Source: Scleroderma bovista
Taxonomy: Eukaryota > Basidiomycota > Agaricomycetes > Boletales > Sclerodermataceae
DNA: 20,821 bases
Direction: 5' to 3'
NCBI GenBank assembly: GCA_037178675.1
Contig: JAYMGJ010000003.1
Coordinates: 1-20,821, forward strand
Shown here: positions 8,309 through 17,774 of the stretch, one piece after another
Layout of the letters: every line of letters starts with the position of its first letter
Numbering within the stretch: the stretch's first letter is position 1
Notes under the pieces: model-generated
The model's input: only the letters and a program-made list of their open reading frames with translations
What the model was told of the DNA's origin: nothing
Databases searched by the model: none
Program-made: the position numbers and the translations under genes

Positions 8309-8363
8309 GTGCATATTTTTTGGGTGGTAATCACTCAGGCTTCTAATGGGTTTTCTGTGGCAG
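8309..8363 (+). other. Intron of transposase pseudogene
   Basis: GTGCAT...GGCAG, 55 nt, with TTCTAAT upstream of the acceptor. It joins FEDLLQ to CALPVFKNLLPE in phase. Confidence 0.7.
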
Positions 8364-8768
8364 TGTGCTCTTCCTGTCTTCAAAAATCTCCTTCCTGAGC
8401 TGCATAACTCCCAGGTTCAACAGCTTTTGTTCTTGTTGTGTTATTGGCATGCCCTCACAAAGCTTCACATGCATACGGACTCTACTCTCAACATCATGGA
8501 ACACTTAACTATGTGCTTGGCTGAGCAGATGTGCAAGTTTACTTCTGAAACATACCCAACCTTTGTAACAAAAGAGCTCCACCATGAAGCTGAGTCTAGA
8601 CAAAGAAGAGTGGCTCGAGGGGGTCCTGCAAACACCACCCATTCCCCAGCATTGGATGTACACCGGGTGAAAACCTTGAACCTCCAGACTTATAAGGTGC
8701 ATGCGCTTGGGGATTATCATAATCAGATTAGGATGTTTGGCACTACAGACTCCTTCTCAACTTAATCA

Positions 8769-8822
8769 GTGAATTTTCATTACATTGTCCTTTGGTCACT
8801 CCCAATGATCAAACACTGGCAG
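8769..8822 (+). other. Intron of transposase pseudogene
   Basis: GTGAAT...GGCAG, 54 nt. It leads into GELEHCVGKSRLTRTSRKVF. The stop at 8763, two codons before the donor, is a separate nonsense change. Confidence 0.6.
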
Positions 8823-9080
8823 GGAGAGCTCGAACACTGTGTCGGCAAAAGTAGGTTGACCAGAACGAGTCGAAAAGTATTTATTCCCCAACTGGCATCC
8901 ATTGAGTGCCGCCAGGAACGAATCCACCATATCCAAGCTAAGGTGGCCACCTTACAAGCCTATCGTCAAGATCCAGTGCCGAATCAGCCCGATATACACC
9001 ATATCATTGGCCAGTTACAAATTTTTCCTGAAAATATTTTGCTATTTCAGGCACGCAACTCTGATGACCATGCTGTGAAG

Positions 9081-9129
9081 GTCAGTGATAGTTTCCTAGT
9101 AATCTTCTTTGCTAATGCACTGGGTGCAG
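9081..9129 (+). other. Intron of transposase pseudogene
   Basis: GTCAGT...GTGCAG, 49 nt, with GCTAAT at the expected branch distance. It joins DDHAVK to NFISKLKAHLLP in phase. Confidence 0.7.
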
Positions 9130-9734
9130 AATTTCATCTCAAAGCTGAAAGCTCATCTTCTGCCTCATGTAAAAATCCTCCACTGTGAGGTTCAGCAGTC
9201 GCCATTGACCCATAGTGAGGACAGCATTCTGGATACCAACTTGAGCCAGGTAGTCCTAAAAGGTGAGCAAATCTATCGCCATAGTTTGCTCTGTGTAAAC
9301 TACACCACCTATGATGTTCACAGGGCACAAGAGTCAGTGAACCCTCGTACCAATCATTGTGATATCATGCTTTTGTCTTGCCAACCATCCACCCATCCCT
9401 TCTGCTATGTTTGTCTTCTTGGTATATATCATGCAAATGTGATATACATAGGCCCCAGGCTCAAGGACTACCAGCCACAGTGAATTGAATTTTTGTGGGT
9501 GCGATGGTTTGAGGTATCAGATCGCCCTGCAGGCTGGGACCATATAGCCCTTGATTCGGTGAGGTTCCCCCCAATGTCTGATGTAGACGCATTTGGCTTT
9601 GTTGATCCTGCAGATGTGTTAAGGTGTTGCCACATTATACCTGCTTTTGCTGATGGACAAGTGCACCCAGATGGGGTTGCTTTGTTTCGTAATTCTGGAG
9701 ATGGCAATGATTGGAAGCGATACTACGTCAACAG

Positions 9735-9796
9735 GTGGGTACTTCCAGGTCTTTTGGTACACTTCTCTGATTTAAGCGTGTCACCCATACATGCAG
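9735..9796 (+). other. Intron of transposase pseudogene
   Basis: GTGGGT...ATGCAG, 62 nt. The Arg codon of KRYYVNR is split across it and FVDRDM follows. Confidence 0.65.
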
Positions 9797-9864
9797 GTTT
9801 GTTGACCGAGACATGGTAATGCAATATCACTGGGGTCTTGTGGTTGGTCATCTTTATACTCATG

Positions 9865-9917
9865 GTATGTCAAATGCCTCAGTCTGTCACTACCCACAAT
9901 TTTAACCACCTTGCAAG
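9865..9917 (+). other. Intron of transposase pseudogene
   Basis: GTATGT...TGCAAG, 53 nt, after GHLYTHG. The downstream tail is decayed, so phase is a weaker guide here. Confidence 0.5.
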
Positions 9918-10069
9918 ATAATCCAGAACTCTCAAGTTCTTCAATCAGGGCCAACTACTATCAGGCCAACAGTGGTGGCGAGCTCAACAGCTCTGATTTG
10001 AATGTGGTGTGTGCCTAAGTGAGGGAAGAGGTCAGAACAACCAACAACCAACACCAAATGACAGCAATA

Positions 10070-11215
10070 TGTGAGTGGTGGTCTTCCTTTGTATATCTGG
10101 TATTTAATCTCCTCAGGGGAATGTGCTGCATGCCTTCAAGCAGGATGCAGGAGGGAAGAGAAGGGCTTCTGATGGGGATGGAATGCGACTTGGGATGGTA
10201 TTGACTCCTCTTCAGCCTACCACAGTGGTTAGGAAGAGTCCTGGGATAGAAGAGCAATGATAGATTGATGATAGGGGTGATACAGCAGTGATGGGACAAC
10301 AGGGAAGCAAGGGGACAGTTCCTGCTTCAAGAATGCGATGGACAGTGATGGGATGGAGTGGACAGAGATGCTAGACTGTGCTTTAGCCTAGAGAAATGAT
10401 CAGATACAAGATATATCTGATAAACAGCAATATAGGAGCTTTAGGCCAGCACTGAGTGACCTACAAGTCCAAAGACAGAGATAGAGCTTATAGACAGTGA
10501 GGGAGAGTGAATGTGGTCGCTTTATTGAGGTGGAAGCAGACACTTCCTTGCAGCCTTTGGCTGCTGGTTTATATACAGGAGGGGCTGTGGCCCTGTAAGC
10601 ACAAATGACTAAGTGCTTGGTAAGAGATTGGTAAGAAATTGGTAAGCAATTGATAAGCGGTGTAATCAGGCTGAGTCATCAATGGGGAGAGCCTGAACAA
10701 GCTGCTGAGCCAAGGGAAAGAGAAAAAACATAGGTAAAAAGGGGTGCATAATCAAGAATATGGAAAAATCATTGCATGGGGCCCAAAAGAGAGGGGGGGA
10801 AAGCATGGGATGAGTAGATCGAAGCTAAATGAGCATATGCGATTACATAATGCATATGAATCATAGGGGCATGAGTCATGAATTGTTAAGCAGCATGATA
10901 AGCATGATTTGAAGGATGATTGGTAAGTGATTGGTAAGGGGAGTAATGGGGATTAGTAATGTCAAGAGGGGATGAATAATGTGCAGCAGAGTGAGTCAGA
11001 GTGAGCCAGTGTGAGCCAGTGTGACTCTGTGTGACTCAGACAGAAGGGAAGCACAACCTGTGATTGATTGAACTTTAGATCTGGAGATGAGCTTCTGAAG
11101 TAGTGCCACTGATGGGAGTGGCTGGGGGATAATAAAAGAATTGATCCGACCAGAAGAGCAGTGTCAGGGGGCCTGGAATGACAAGTAGAGTCACAGCTGG
11201 TCACAGAGTGTCACA
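10070..11215 (-). repeat. LTR-like segment inside right arm (family L)
   Basis: Mirror copy of 4550-5695 with the same TGTGA...TCACA ends, TATA box and AATAAA signal, oriented on the minus strand. Both LTR-like segments therefore point inward, toward the transposase. The bases beyond its end (TATTG on the minus strand) differ from those beyond the left copy (GAGGG). Confidence 0.6.
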
Positions 11216-11598
11216 AATCCCTTGGATTAAGTTTCTGTAGAGCAAAAACACGAAATCTGGTGCTCCCGAAGTGCAGTCTTCCCTTGAGCAGTAAGTGGAA
11301 GGTTCTGTACTCTATTAGGGCTCCTAAGAAGGGTTCTAGAGCACTGTTTCATTTGTGTTTGTTGCGGGATAGCAGGGAAGTGAAACGTGAATAGCGGATT
11401 CGACATGTCCAGGGAAGCGAGATGAATGATAGAGGGAGATGGATGTGACAGGACTCTGGGATGAAAGGACCATATGCAGAGGACTCAGGAGACACAGAGA
11501 CAACCAGGTATGAATTTTCAAGTCTAACGATAGACTTGAGATGACCAAAGTACATGCACGATGCGGGACTGACAAGAAGAACGCACTGACCGAGAACA
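10070..11598 (-). repeat. Right arm of 1,529-bp inverted repeat
   Basis: Reverse-complement partner of 4167-5695. The inner end (TGTGAGTGGTGG on the plus strand) cuts into the C-terminal coding part of the transposase. The outer end (CCGAGAACA) stops 7 bp short of the copia LTR at 11606. Together with the left arm it brackets 4,374 bp. Confidence 0.95.
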
Positions 11599-11605
11599 TA
11601 CCCAG

Positions 11606-12044
11606 TGTCAGAGATTTAATTGGATGGAAAGCTGTAGTCAACAATTTGGTGAGCAGATCATGTTCAAGCCAAAACTTGCTGGAAGCACACAAAGTGCTGC
11701 TGAGCTGCTCAAATAACAACCAGACTAGATTCCAGTGTGAGTAACTAATGATATAAACAGTTGTAGAGATGTATACAGCACCTACAGTGCAATGTGAGTA
11801 ACTGAAGAGCAATGTGAGTAACTGAAGAGCAACGTGAGTAACTGAAGAGCAGAAGCACTGGACTCTATGGGGTATGTGCACTTCTGGGTAAACAAATGTA
11901 AACAACAAGTGAAGGAAACAAGTGAAGGGCACATCTAGCACTATAATGAAGCTATGAAGCTAAAACAACTTGATAGTAAGTAGGGTAGACCATAATAGTA
12001 AGCAATAGAGTCATAAGAAGAGGTGGAAATCACCAAAACTAACA
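11606..12044 (-). repeat. 3' LTR of a Ty1/copia element
   Basis: On the minus strand it begins TGTTAGTTTTGGTG, a typical copia LTR start, and ends CTCTGACA. It follows directly after copia RNase H coding sequence, so it is the 3' LTR. A related LTR, plus strand, is at 18409-18735. The first ~65 bp recur at 12985-13047. A 20-bp unit is triplicated inside it (11789-11848). Confidence 0.75.
11789..11848 (-). repeat. Three tandem 20-bp units in the copia LTR
   Basis: GCAATGTGAGTAACTGAAGA is repeated three times; the third has one T-to-C change. The related LTR at 18409-18735 has only one such unit, so the expansion is copy-specific. Confidence 0.95.
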
Positions 12045-12660
12045 GATCAGCAGCCTGTTGAGTAGTAGGAATGAAGAAAGGTGTAATAGCCTGTTCTTGC
12101 ACCACATCTTGAAGCCAGTATTAGCAAAGATCCAGCTGCTTCATCCTGCCATGGTGTTCAGGATTCTTGACCACAGAAATCACAGATTGATTGTCAATGA
12201 GAAGAGAGGAGGCACCAGGAAGGGGAATACCAAGCTCATGCATCAGATTGTGCATCCATTTGATCTCCTTGCCTGCCTGGACAGCTGTCATATATTCAAC
12301 TTTAGTAGTAGAGAGGGCAACAACATTTTGGAGCTTAGAAGATCAGGAAACTGCACCAGTACCCATCTTGATCACATATCCACCAGTAGAGCAACCAGTA
12401 TCCTTGCATCCACCATGGTCTGCATCAGAGAACGTGATAAAGGCCTCAGGCTGAGCAGGATCAGGGGAATAGGTGATGGAGTAGTCAAGGGTACCCTTAA
12501 TATAGCACAGAAGGTGTTTGACTGCAAGCCAGTGGGTCCAGCCAGGATTGGAGTTGAATCTGGCCAATACTCTGACAGTATATGCAATATCTGGACAAGT
12601 AGTGATAGCAAGGTACATCAGAGCACCAACAGTAGAGAGATAACAAGAGTGCACAAACAT
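12045..12660 (-). pseudogene. Ty1/copia pol fragment: end of RT and RNase H
   Basis: RNase H degrades the RNA strand of the element's RNA-DNA hybrid during reverse transcription. The minus-strand frame 12660-12343 shows the copia hallmarks YLSTVGALMYLAITTCPDIAY, KHLLCYIKGTLDY and FSDADHGGCKDTGCSTGGY. After a stop at 12343 and a frameshift it continues with ALSTTKVEYM, IDNQSVI and TTQQAAD, running into the 3' LTR. Expected Arg residues read Cys in TCPD, LLCY and TGCST, as from CpG transitions. Upstream pol and gag are missing; the copy breaks off near 12655 into low-complexity sequence. Confidence 0.85.
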
Positions 12661-12984
12661 TCAATATCAACAACAACAACACCCAGTGTCAACATGATGA
12701 CAACAACACAATGCCCATGGTCAATGCCACAGTAACACAATGATGACAACAAGAAAACAACAAGAGCAAGAGCAAGGGCAAGGGTGACCACCACAAGTTG
12801 CCCAGAATCAACATGACAATGACAATGCAACACCCATAGCAAATGCCACAGTGACATGTAGTGTTTGAAGGTCTGGTCCTAGGACCAATGAAAGACAGAG
12901 GACCAGAGGGCAACTGTAGCAAACCTGATGTGTCTCACCTTTGAGTATGGGGCTGTACTGCCTATGTGCATGTGTAGAAGGACA
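12661..12984. repeat. Low-complexity block with a degenerate duplication
   Basis: CAAC/ACAATG-rich sequence on the plus strand. Two diverged copies of about 58 bp lie near 12679-12737 and 12798-12857, sharing TCAACATGA and AATGCCACAGT. A perfect 14-bp palindrome, TGGTCCTAGGACCA, is at 12874-12887. Open frames here are simple-sequence artefacts. Confidence 0.5.
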
Positions 12985-13047
12985 AGAGGTAGACCATGAT
13001 AGTAAGTAATAGACTCATAAGAAGAGGTGGAAATCACCAAAACTAAC
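12985..13047 (-). repeat. Copia LTR 5' tip, truncated
   Basis: From 13047 on the minus strand it reads TGTTAGTTTTGGTG and then matches the first ~65 bp of the LTR at 11606-12044 with a few changes. It then diverges. It may be the remains of the 5' LTR of the same copia element or of another copy. Confidence 0.7.
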
Positions 13048-13256
13048 ATATATAGCAACGTATAGTACACATATTGTATACATAAAGAGGAAAAAAATCA
13101 ACTAATATCACTTATAGTAACTGTCTTAATCCCTTTTCTTGCACTCATTTCTTGCACACCAATAGAATATGCATTAAAAAAATCATATTGCAAAACCTAT
13201 TTACTACATGAATTTACACTAATACTATATTACTAATGTGGGGGTCAGAGGGAATG
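13048..13256. other. AT-rich spacer, nothing recognised
   Basis: No coding frame, repeat or RNA gene is seen between the copia tip and the G2 LTR end. Confidence 0.4.
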
Positions 13257-14480
13257 TGTCAAGATCAGTTCTCCTTGATGATCTTACTAGAAGGTCCAGG
13301 GTTGCAGGGAACTAATGAGGAGGTAAGTTGTTACGACCATGCCCAACTCCGGGCCTTATCCGGTCACTCTGGTCACATCGCAGCTCTACAGCTCTACTCT
13401 GGTCGCTCGTCTCCTACTCCGGTCGCGCTCACACAGATAACCTTCCATTAAGCACGACCCTTGGTCTATGCTCCATTCACTCGTTACCACACTTCGCTGT
13501 TTACCCTGTCTTGACGTGAGTTCTCTGTGAACTCGATATATCCTATACCTTGTAGCATTTTCACTGGACCTGGTTTATTTTACCCGGACCTGACTTTATT
13601 TTCATTGGACCTGACCTAGTACTTCCTCTGGTTGTCCCTTGTCCGCCTTTTAGGCTGTTTACTTGTCACTGTAAATACTCGACCCTAGTTCTCACTTAGT
13701 ATAAGTACTCTGTAGATTATCCTGTACTCCTCAGTCTGAAATCAACCATAGTCATCTACTCATGTTCTTGTCCGTCTCCGTCTTCGTCTCCGTCTCCTCC
13801 TCTTGACCGGAACCTACGCAAGGGATCAACGCTCGTTGTCCTTAGTCGTTGAATCCAAGCGGTCACCAACTCGGGCCGGACTAATCCCTTGTCCAGCCCT
13901 CTGCCCTCTTCCTTCGTCCGCTTCTGTCCGGACTTGACCAGACCCCCTACCGGAGTAGACCTGGACTTGACATAAGTCCAGACACTAGTAGGTGCTAGTT
14001 AGTGCAGAGAGTCAAGTCCGGGTCAAACGAACGAAGTCTGGGCACTAGAGAAGCACAGGGAGTAAGTCCAGGTTTTCACGGAGTAAGTCTGGACCACAGG
14101 AAAGTGGTCCAGAGTTGAGCACAGCTTGTCCGGAGTGAAGGACATCCCAGAGGTGGGATAAGTCCTGAGAGGTCTAGCGTCAAGTCTGGGACAGAGGTGG
14201 CTTTTGCCCTCATGCGAGTAGGAGACTTGCTAGGATCAGACATAGGACCAAGGGGATGAGATAGGATGGAGGCCAGAGTTGGCTGGAGTTCAGGAGAACA
14301 TGATGGGATTAGGAGAGCATGGTGGGTAGTACAGAGGGAGGAGTATCTTAGTCAAGATTTGATCTAAGGAAACTATTAGGCCAGAGTATAGTAGTTTATA
14401 TAGTAATGAAACTAGAGGTGAGTATATACGGTGACAAGTAAACACCCTAATGTTGAGACAAGGGACAGAGCAGAAGCGAT
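13257..14480 (-). repeat. 3' LTR remnant of G2, split by a nested solo LTR
   Basis: The edge TGTCAAGATCAGTTCT matches the 5' LTR edge at 17775 (TGTCAAGACCAGTTCT). The far part (about 14,330-14,480) matches the LTRs at GAGTATCTTAGTCAA and GGTGACAAGTAAACACCCTAAT. The middle is highly diverged, so it may belong to a related subfamily. The LTR start is missing, lost with the pol deletion. The solo LTR occupies 13329-13972. Confidence 0.6.
13329..13972 (+). mobile_element. Solo LTR of family G1, 644 bp, with TAAGT target duplication
   Basis: It begins TGTTACGACC and ends GACTTGACA. TAAGT lies on both sides (13324-13328 and 13973-13977). It aligns along its length with the LTR at 862-1467 in the opposite orientation. 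Several of that copy's CCGG sites read CTGG here, so it is older. Perfect target copies mean the parental element inserted here and then recombined away. Confidence 0.9.
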
Positions 14481-14485
14481 GACTG

Positions 14486-15688
14486 TCAGCAGACATTGGA
14501 GAAATCCCAAGGGGCATCTTTCCATATCAACCAAGTTAGTGAGACCACTATATCAGAGTAATTGAATATGAGTTGACAGTAGAAGTTTGCAAAGCCCAGG
14601 AAGGACTGAATGTCCTTCACTTTGCAAGGTTTGGGCCAATCACAGATTGTCTTGACTTTGTCTTGTGACATTGTCAAACCATTGGGGGAAAGGAAGTACC
14701 TGAGGTACTCCACCAAGTCTGAATGGAACTCACACTTTTCAAGTTTAGCATATAGCTTGTGCTGGCAGAGTTGCCAAAGCACTTCCCAAACATGCTTGGT
14801 ATGGTCCTCCATATTGTCCAAGTAGACTAGCAGATAATATCATTGAGGTAGACTATGATGCAGACATCAAGCATGTCCACGAAGACTGAGTTGACAAATC
14901 ACTGAAAGGCTGCAGGGGCATTGGTGAGACTGAAGGGCATCACCTGCCACTTGTACAAGCCATAGCAAGTCCTGAAGGAGGTTTTCCACTCATCACCTTT
15001 GGCAATGTGAACCAGATGGTAAGCATGTCAAAGATTAATTTTAGTGTAGACCTTTGCCCAACTCAGGGAGTCAAGTAGGGTCGGAGATGAGAGGTAGCGG
15101 GTACTGATCCTTCTTTGATATTTTGTTGAGTCCTTGGTAGTTGATGCAAAGTCGGAGAGAGCTGTCCTTCTTCTTAATGAAGAGGACAGGGGCTGCATGG
15201 GAGGATGAGGTCGGATGGATGAAACCAAAGCAAAGGTTTTCATCGATGAATGCCCAAAGGGTTTTGAGCTCAACAGGGGAGAGAGAGTAGAGTCTACTAG
15301 GCAGTAAAGGTGCTCCTTCTTCCAGTTTTATCTTAAGGTCATATTCCCAATGAGGTGCAAGTACTGATGCTTTCACCTTGCTAAAGACATTAGCAAAGTC
15401 ATGGTATGCCTTGGGGACAGAGGAGAGGTTGGGAGTAGTGTTGACTGATGCAGCGTGAAAGCTGCTATCAGGCTTCAGCTGGATAGAGAACTGTTGAGAG
15501 CCATCAAGCTGGAAAGCCTTCAGAAAGGCTGCAGTGTTGATGAGAGTGATAGGGGGTGCCCAAAGACCAGGAGCCTGAGGTGAGTCAGTCAGGGAAGGAG
15601 ACAAGACTGACATAGCGTCGAGTCTCAGCACGTTCAGTGAGGGTGCTATAGGGTCGGGGAGTAAGCTCAGGGTTGGCACTTGCTGCAT
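14486..15688 (-). pseudogene. pol: G2 reverse transcriptase, N-terminal and palm parts
   Basis: This part of gypsy Pol copies element RNA into DNA. The frame 15688-15071 carries the linker and RT start: SPVELKTLWAFIDENLCFGFIHPTSS, AAPVLFIKKKDSSLR and KKDQYPLPLI. A frameshift leads to KVYTKINL followed by a stop, where the family has a catalytic Asp (motif A). At about 14,836-14,850 the motif C YLDD box reads YLND. The frame 14821-14489 adds KCEFH, LSPNGL and FLGFANFYCQLI, and ends in KDAPWDFSNVC. Both Asp-to-Asn changes and several stops make it dead. Nothing after this point of Pol is present. Confidence 0.85.
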
Positions 15689-15739
15689 AGGTGTTCTGAA
15701 CTTGATACTGCTCAGTACCCAGTCAATCGATGGATTGTA

Positions 15740-16081
15740 TCATGTGAGCCAGTTGTGTCTGAGAACAATTTTACAGTCAGAGTCCAATGGGGTGACATAA
15801 AATGTCATTAGGGTGACGTTGCCAGAGGGAAAATGGATAGGTAGATTGGTCGCTTCAGTGATTATGGTGGTGGTGGTACTATCAAATAGATGGAGAACAA
15901 TCGGGGATACCAAGTAGATGGAAAGAGTGTTCATATTGGCAAATGACAGATCTACAAAACAGTGGGTAGAACCCAAATCTACTAATGCAGGAAAGGAAGG
16001 CATAGTATGGTCAATGATTGTTACAGAGGGTCGGAGAGAATTCGGATTGGAAAGAGCAGCTGCGTTGAGTCGGGCCTCCAT
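15740..16081 (-). pseudogene. G2 aspartic protease domain
   Basis: The retroviral-type aspartic protease cuts the Gag-Pol polyprotein. SFPALVDLGSTHCFVDLSFA matches the active-site block, usually D-S/T-G, but reads DLG here. ITEATNLPIHF and CKIVLRHNWLT are the later protease and flap-end blocks (family I-LG-WL-type ending). It precedes reverse transcriptase as in other gypsy elements. Flanking frames contain stops, so it belongs to the same dead polyprotein. Confidence 0.75.
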
Positions 16082-16199
16082 AGGTGCACAGTTGGGAACA
16101 ATGTAACTCCCACTCTGTGTGGAGTCTCAGGAGTTGCTATCTATTTTTTTCCTCAGTTGATGCTGTTGGTTTGGCTTCCAATGTGTTCGTGGTAGTAGC

Positions 16200-17275
16200 A
16201 GTAGCTGCCCTAGCTTTGGTTGCTCAAGAGCCTGACTTGGGGCAGTCCTTGGCCTTGTGACCAGTTGCACCACAGAACATGCACAGATTCATGTTGAACC
16301 TGTGCTTGCGTTCCTTGGAGGTCAACTTGCCGTCCTTGCTGAGCTTATCTGAAAGCTTAGCAGTCTTGCCCAATTTGTTAAATTTCTGAGTCGGGGTTGA
16401 TGACAAAGAAGACTGGGCAGCATTGCCTGAGGATTTACCCTTATTGGTTTTACCCGACTTGGTGTTGGGGGTGTTGGTACTAGTGCTGGTAGAGGTCTTG
16501 TTCTGATGAGCGACCTCTTCCTTGCATTCCCAATATCAGGCATCAATCTCCTGGATAAGGACGCAAAGACCATTCAGAGTGTGCAGTTTACCAGGGAGAC
16601 CTGTGTAGAAGTGATGACACAGGGTGCCAATGCCATAGCCCCAAACCTGGGACACAATATGGTTGAAGTCAACCATGTATTGATTGGCATGATGGTTTTC
16701 CTTCATGCGGAGGTGGTTGAGCTGGTGCTCGGCATTGGCAACAGGGTCATGAGGACTGAAGGTTGTTTGGAGTTCAATGATGAACTCTTCCCAATCGGTC
16801 ATCTAGATCAGACAGTTGTGGGGGTCTCCAGCACCAAGTAGGTCTGGCTCAAACCATTCGAGAGCCATTCCCTTCAGATAGGACTGCACAAAGGTGACCT
16901 TGGTTCGGTCAGTGTGAAACGGCTTCGGTCAGTCCTGGAAGTTGAGCTCACACTGGACTAGGAATATGTGCAACTTCTTTGGATCGGTCCCATCGAAGGT
17001 GTTGAGTTTGCACACCTTGGTGTGAGATGAAGACTCAGATGAGTGCAAAGATCACATGAGTCTGTCAATAGCGATGGAAAGGTTGTTAAAGATGACTAGA
17101 CCGGCCTCTTCTGGGTCGGGGATGCCATCAATGGGGTCTTCACCACCATCATCAGGGTTTGGATCATCAGGGTCATTGGGACCATCACTGCCGGGATCAC
17201 CGTCACTGGGGCCATTGTCATTGGGATGGTCATCACCTAGGTCATTGCTGAGATCTTCGACAAAGGCCCCAGGTG
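16200..17275 (-). pseudogene. gag: G2 gag with CCHC zinc knuckle
   Basis: It aligns with the intact gag at 1-794: an acidic Asp/Pro/Gly/Asn-rich region (about 17,110-17,240), FDGTDPKKL, YLKGMALEWFEPDL, and FSPHDPVANAEHQLNHLRMKEN. Past the point where the left copy leaves the window it continues to a Lys/Ser/Thr-rich linker. It ends with the nucleic-acid-binding knuckle CMFCGATGHKAKDC (C-x2-C-x4-H-x4-C, about 16,240-16,285). Stops and frameshifts interrupt it in several places. The start codon is not identifiable. Confidence 0.85.
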
Positions 17276-17774
17276 GGTGACATTGGGCAGGGGAGGAGGC
17301 TCTCCAAGCAGAGAAGCCTTGGAATTGGGAGATGAGTCGGGTGAGCCCCTGAGGCTAGTCAGAGTGCTCAATGCAGCAGCCCAACAAGTGTCAGATGCTG
17401 AGGGTGTTGGAGATAAACAGAACTGTTATGGTTTGTTTACTTACTTACATAAGCATAAAGTGCACACACAGTAGAGTCTATTACCATAGTCCCTCAGTAG
17501 CTTGCCAGCATACTGAGGGTGAGTACATTCCTACTAACCACTTTCCTACCTACTAATATCTTGTAGTTACCTACAGGTATATACTAATATATCAGTAGCT
17601 TGCCAGCATACTGAGGTTACCTACAGTTCTCCTTCTCCCTTCTTTCAGGCTAGACCTTCCCTGTGCAGACCACCACCTTTCTATAGAGGGTTCTGGGTTG
17701 TTTGTGCAAGCAAGTTTGGATTGTCCTGGACATAGATGATTGTGAACTCATACAAGACTAGAGTTCAAATATAC
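17276..17774 (-). other. G2 leader / gag N-terminal zone with short duplications
   Basis: This lies between the 5' LTR end and recognisable gag. A 24-bp word is repeated exactly at 17495-17518 and 17593-17616, and GTTACCTACAG at 17566-17576 and 17616-17626. These small duplications are absent from the short G1 leader and suggest an insertion or slippage. The first ~40 nt after the LTR resemble the G1 leader. Confidence 0.55.

Larger units (their letters stand above)
5700..10069 (+). pseudogene. Plavaka-like (KDZ group) transposase, decayed, multi-intron
   Basis: This is a cut-and-paste DNA transposase gene of the kind common in Agaricomycetes, recognised from remembered family blocks. These include SQENFKLLLDIIGDFEFSP (about 6480-6535), CDLPRCIAALMFWSDATQLT (about 6910-6965), a CPCPRC cluster (7717-7734), TGFDLFIMLVVDLLHEFELG, KSRLTRTSRKVFIPQLASIE and PADVLRCCHIIPAFADGQVHPDG (about 9610-9670). 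Joining exons across introns at 7072-7124, 7351-7682, 7933-7985, 8153-8196, 8309-8363, 8769-8822, 9081-9129, 9735-9796 and 9865-9917 gives an almost continuous protein; a tenth intron at 5950-6010 is possible. It is broken by stops at 7305, 7317, 8763 and 9481, a frameshift just before 7072, and a 1-nt phase error at the second intron. Both ends run into the inverted LTR-like arms, so the terminal repeats of the transposon are lost. The N-terminal part (5700-6041) is weakly supported. Confidence 0.8.

Noticed and set aside
8769..9483. Two overlapping plus-strand frames as separate genes
   Set aside because: They read through introns 8769-8822 and 9081-9129 of one transposase. Their ends are intron sequence.
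11336..11941. 201-codon minus-strand open frame
   Set aside because: It is a chance fusion: its first half is copia LTR sequence and its second half is the outer part of the inverted arm. The equivalent frame in the left arm has a different start.
12661..12860. Minus-strand frames rich in Val/Leu/His
   Set aside because: They come from a CAAC-type low-complexity repeat read backwards and have no family resemblance.
17519..17576. Intron-like GTGAGT...CTAAC...ACAG on the plus strand
   Set aside because: It lies antisense inside the G2 leader with no coding exons on that strand. The boundaries coincide with short duplications.
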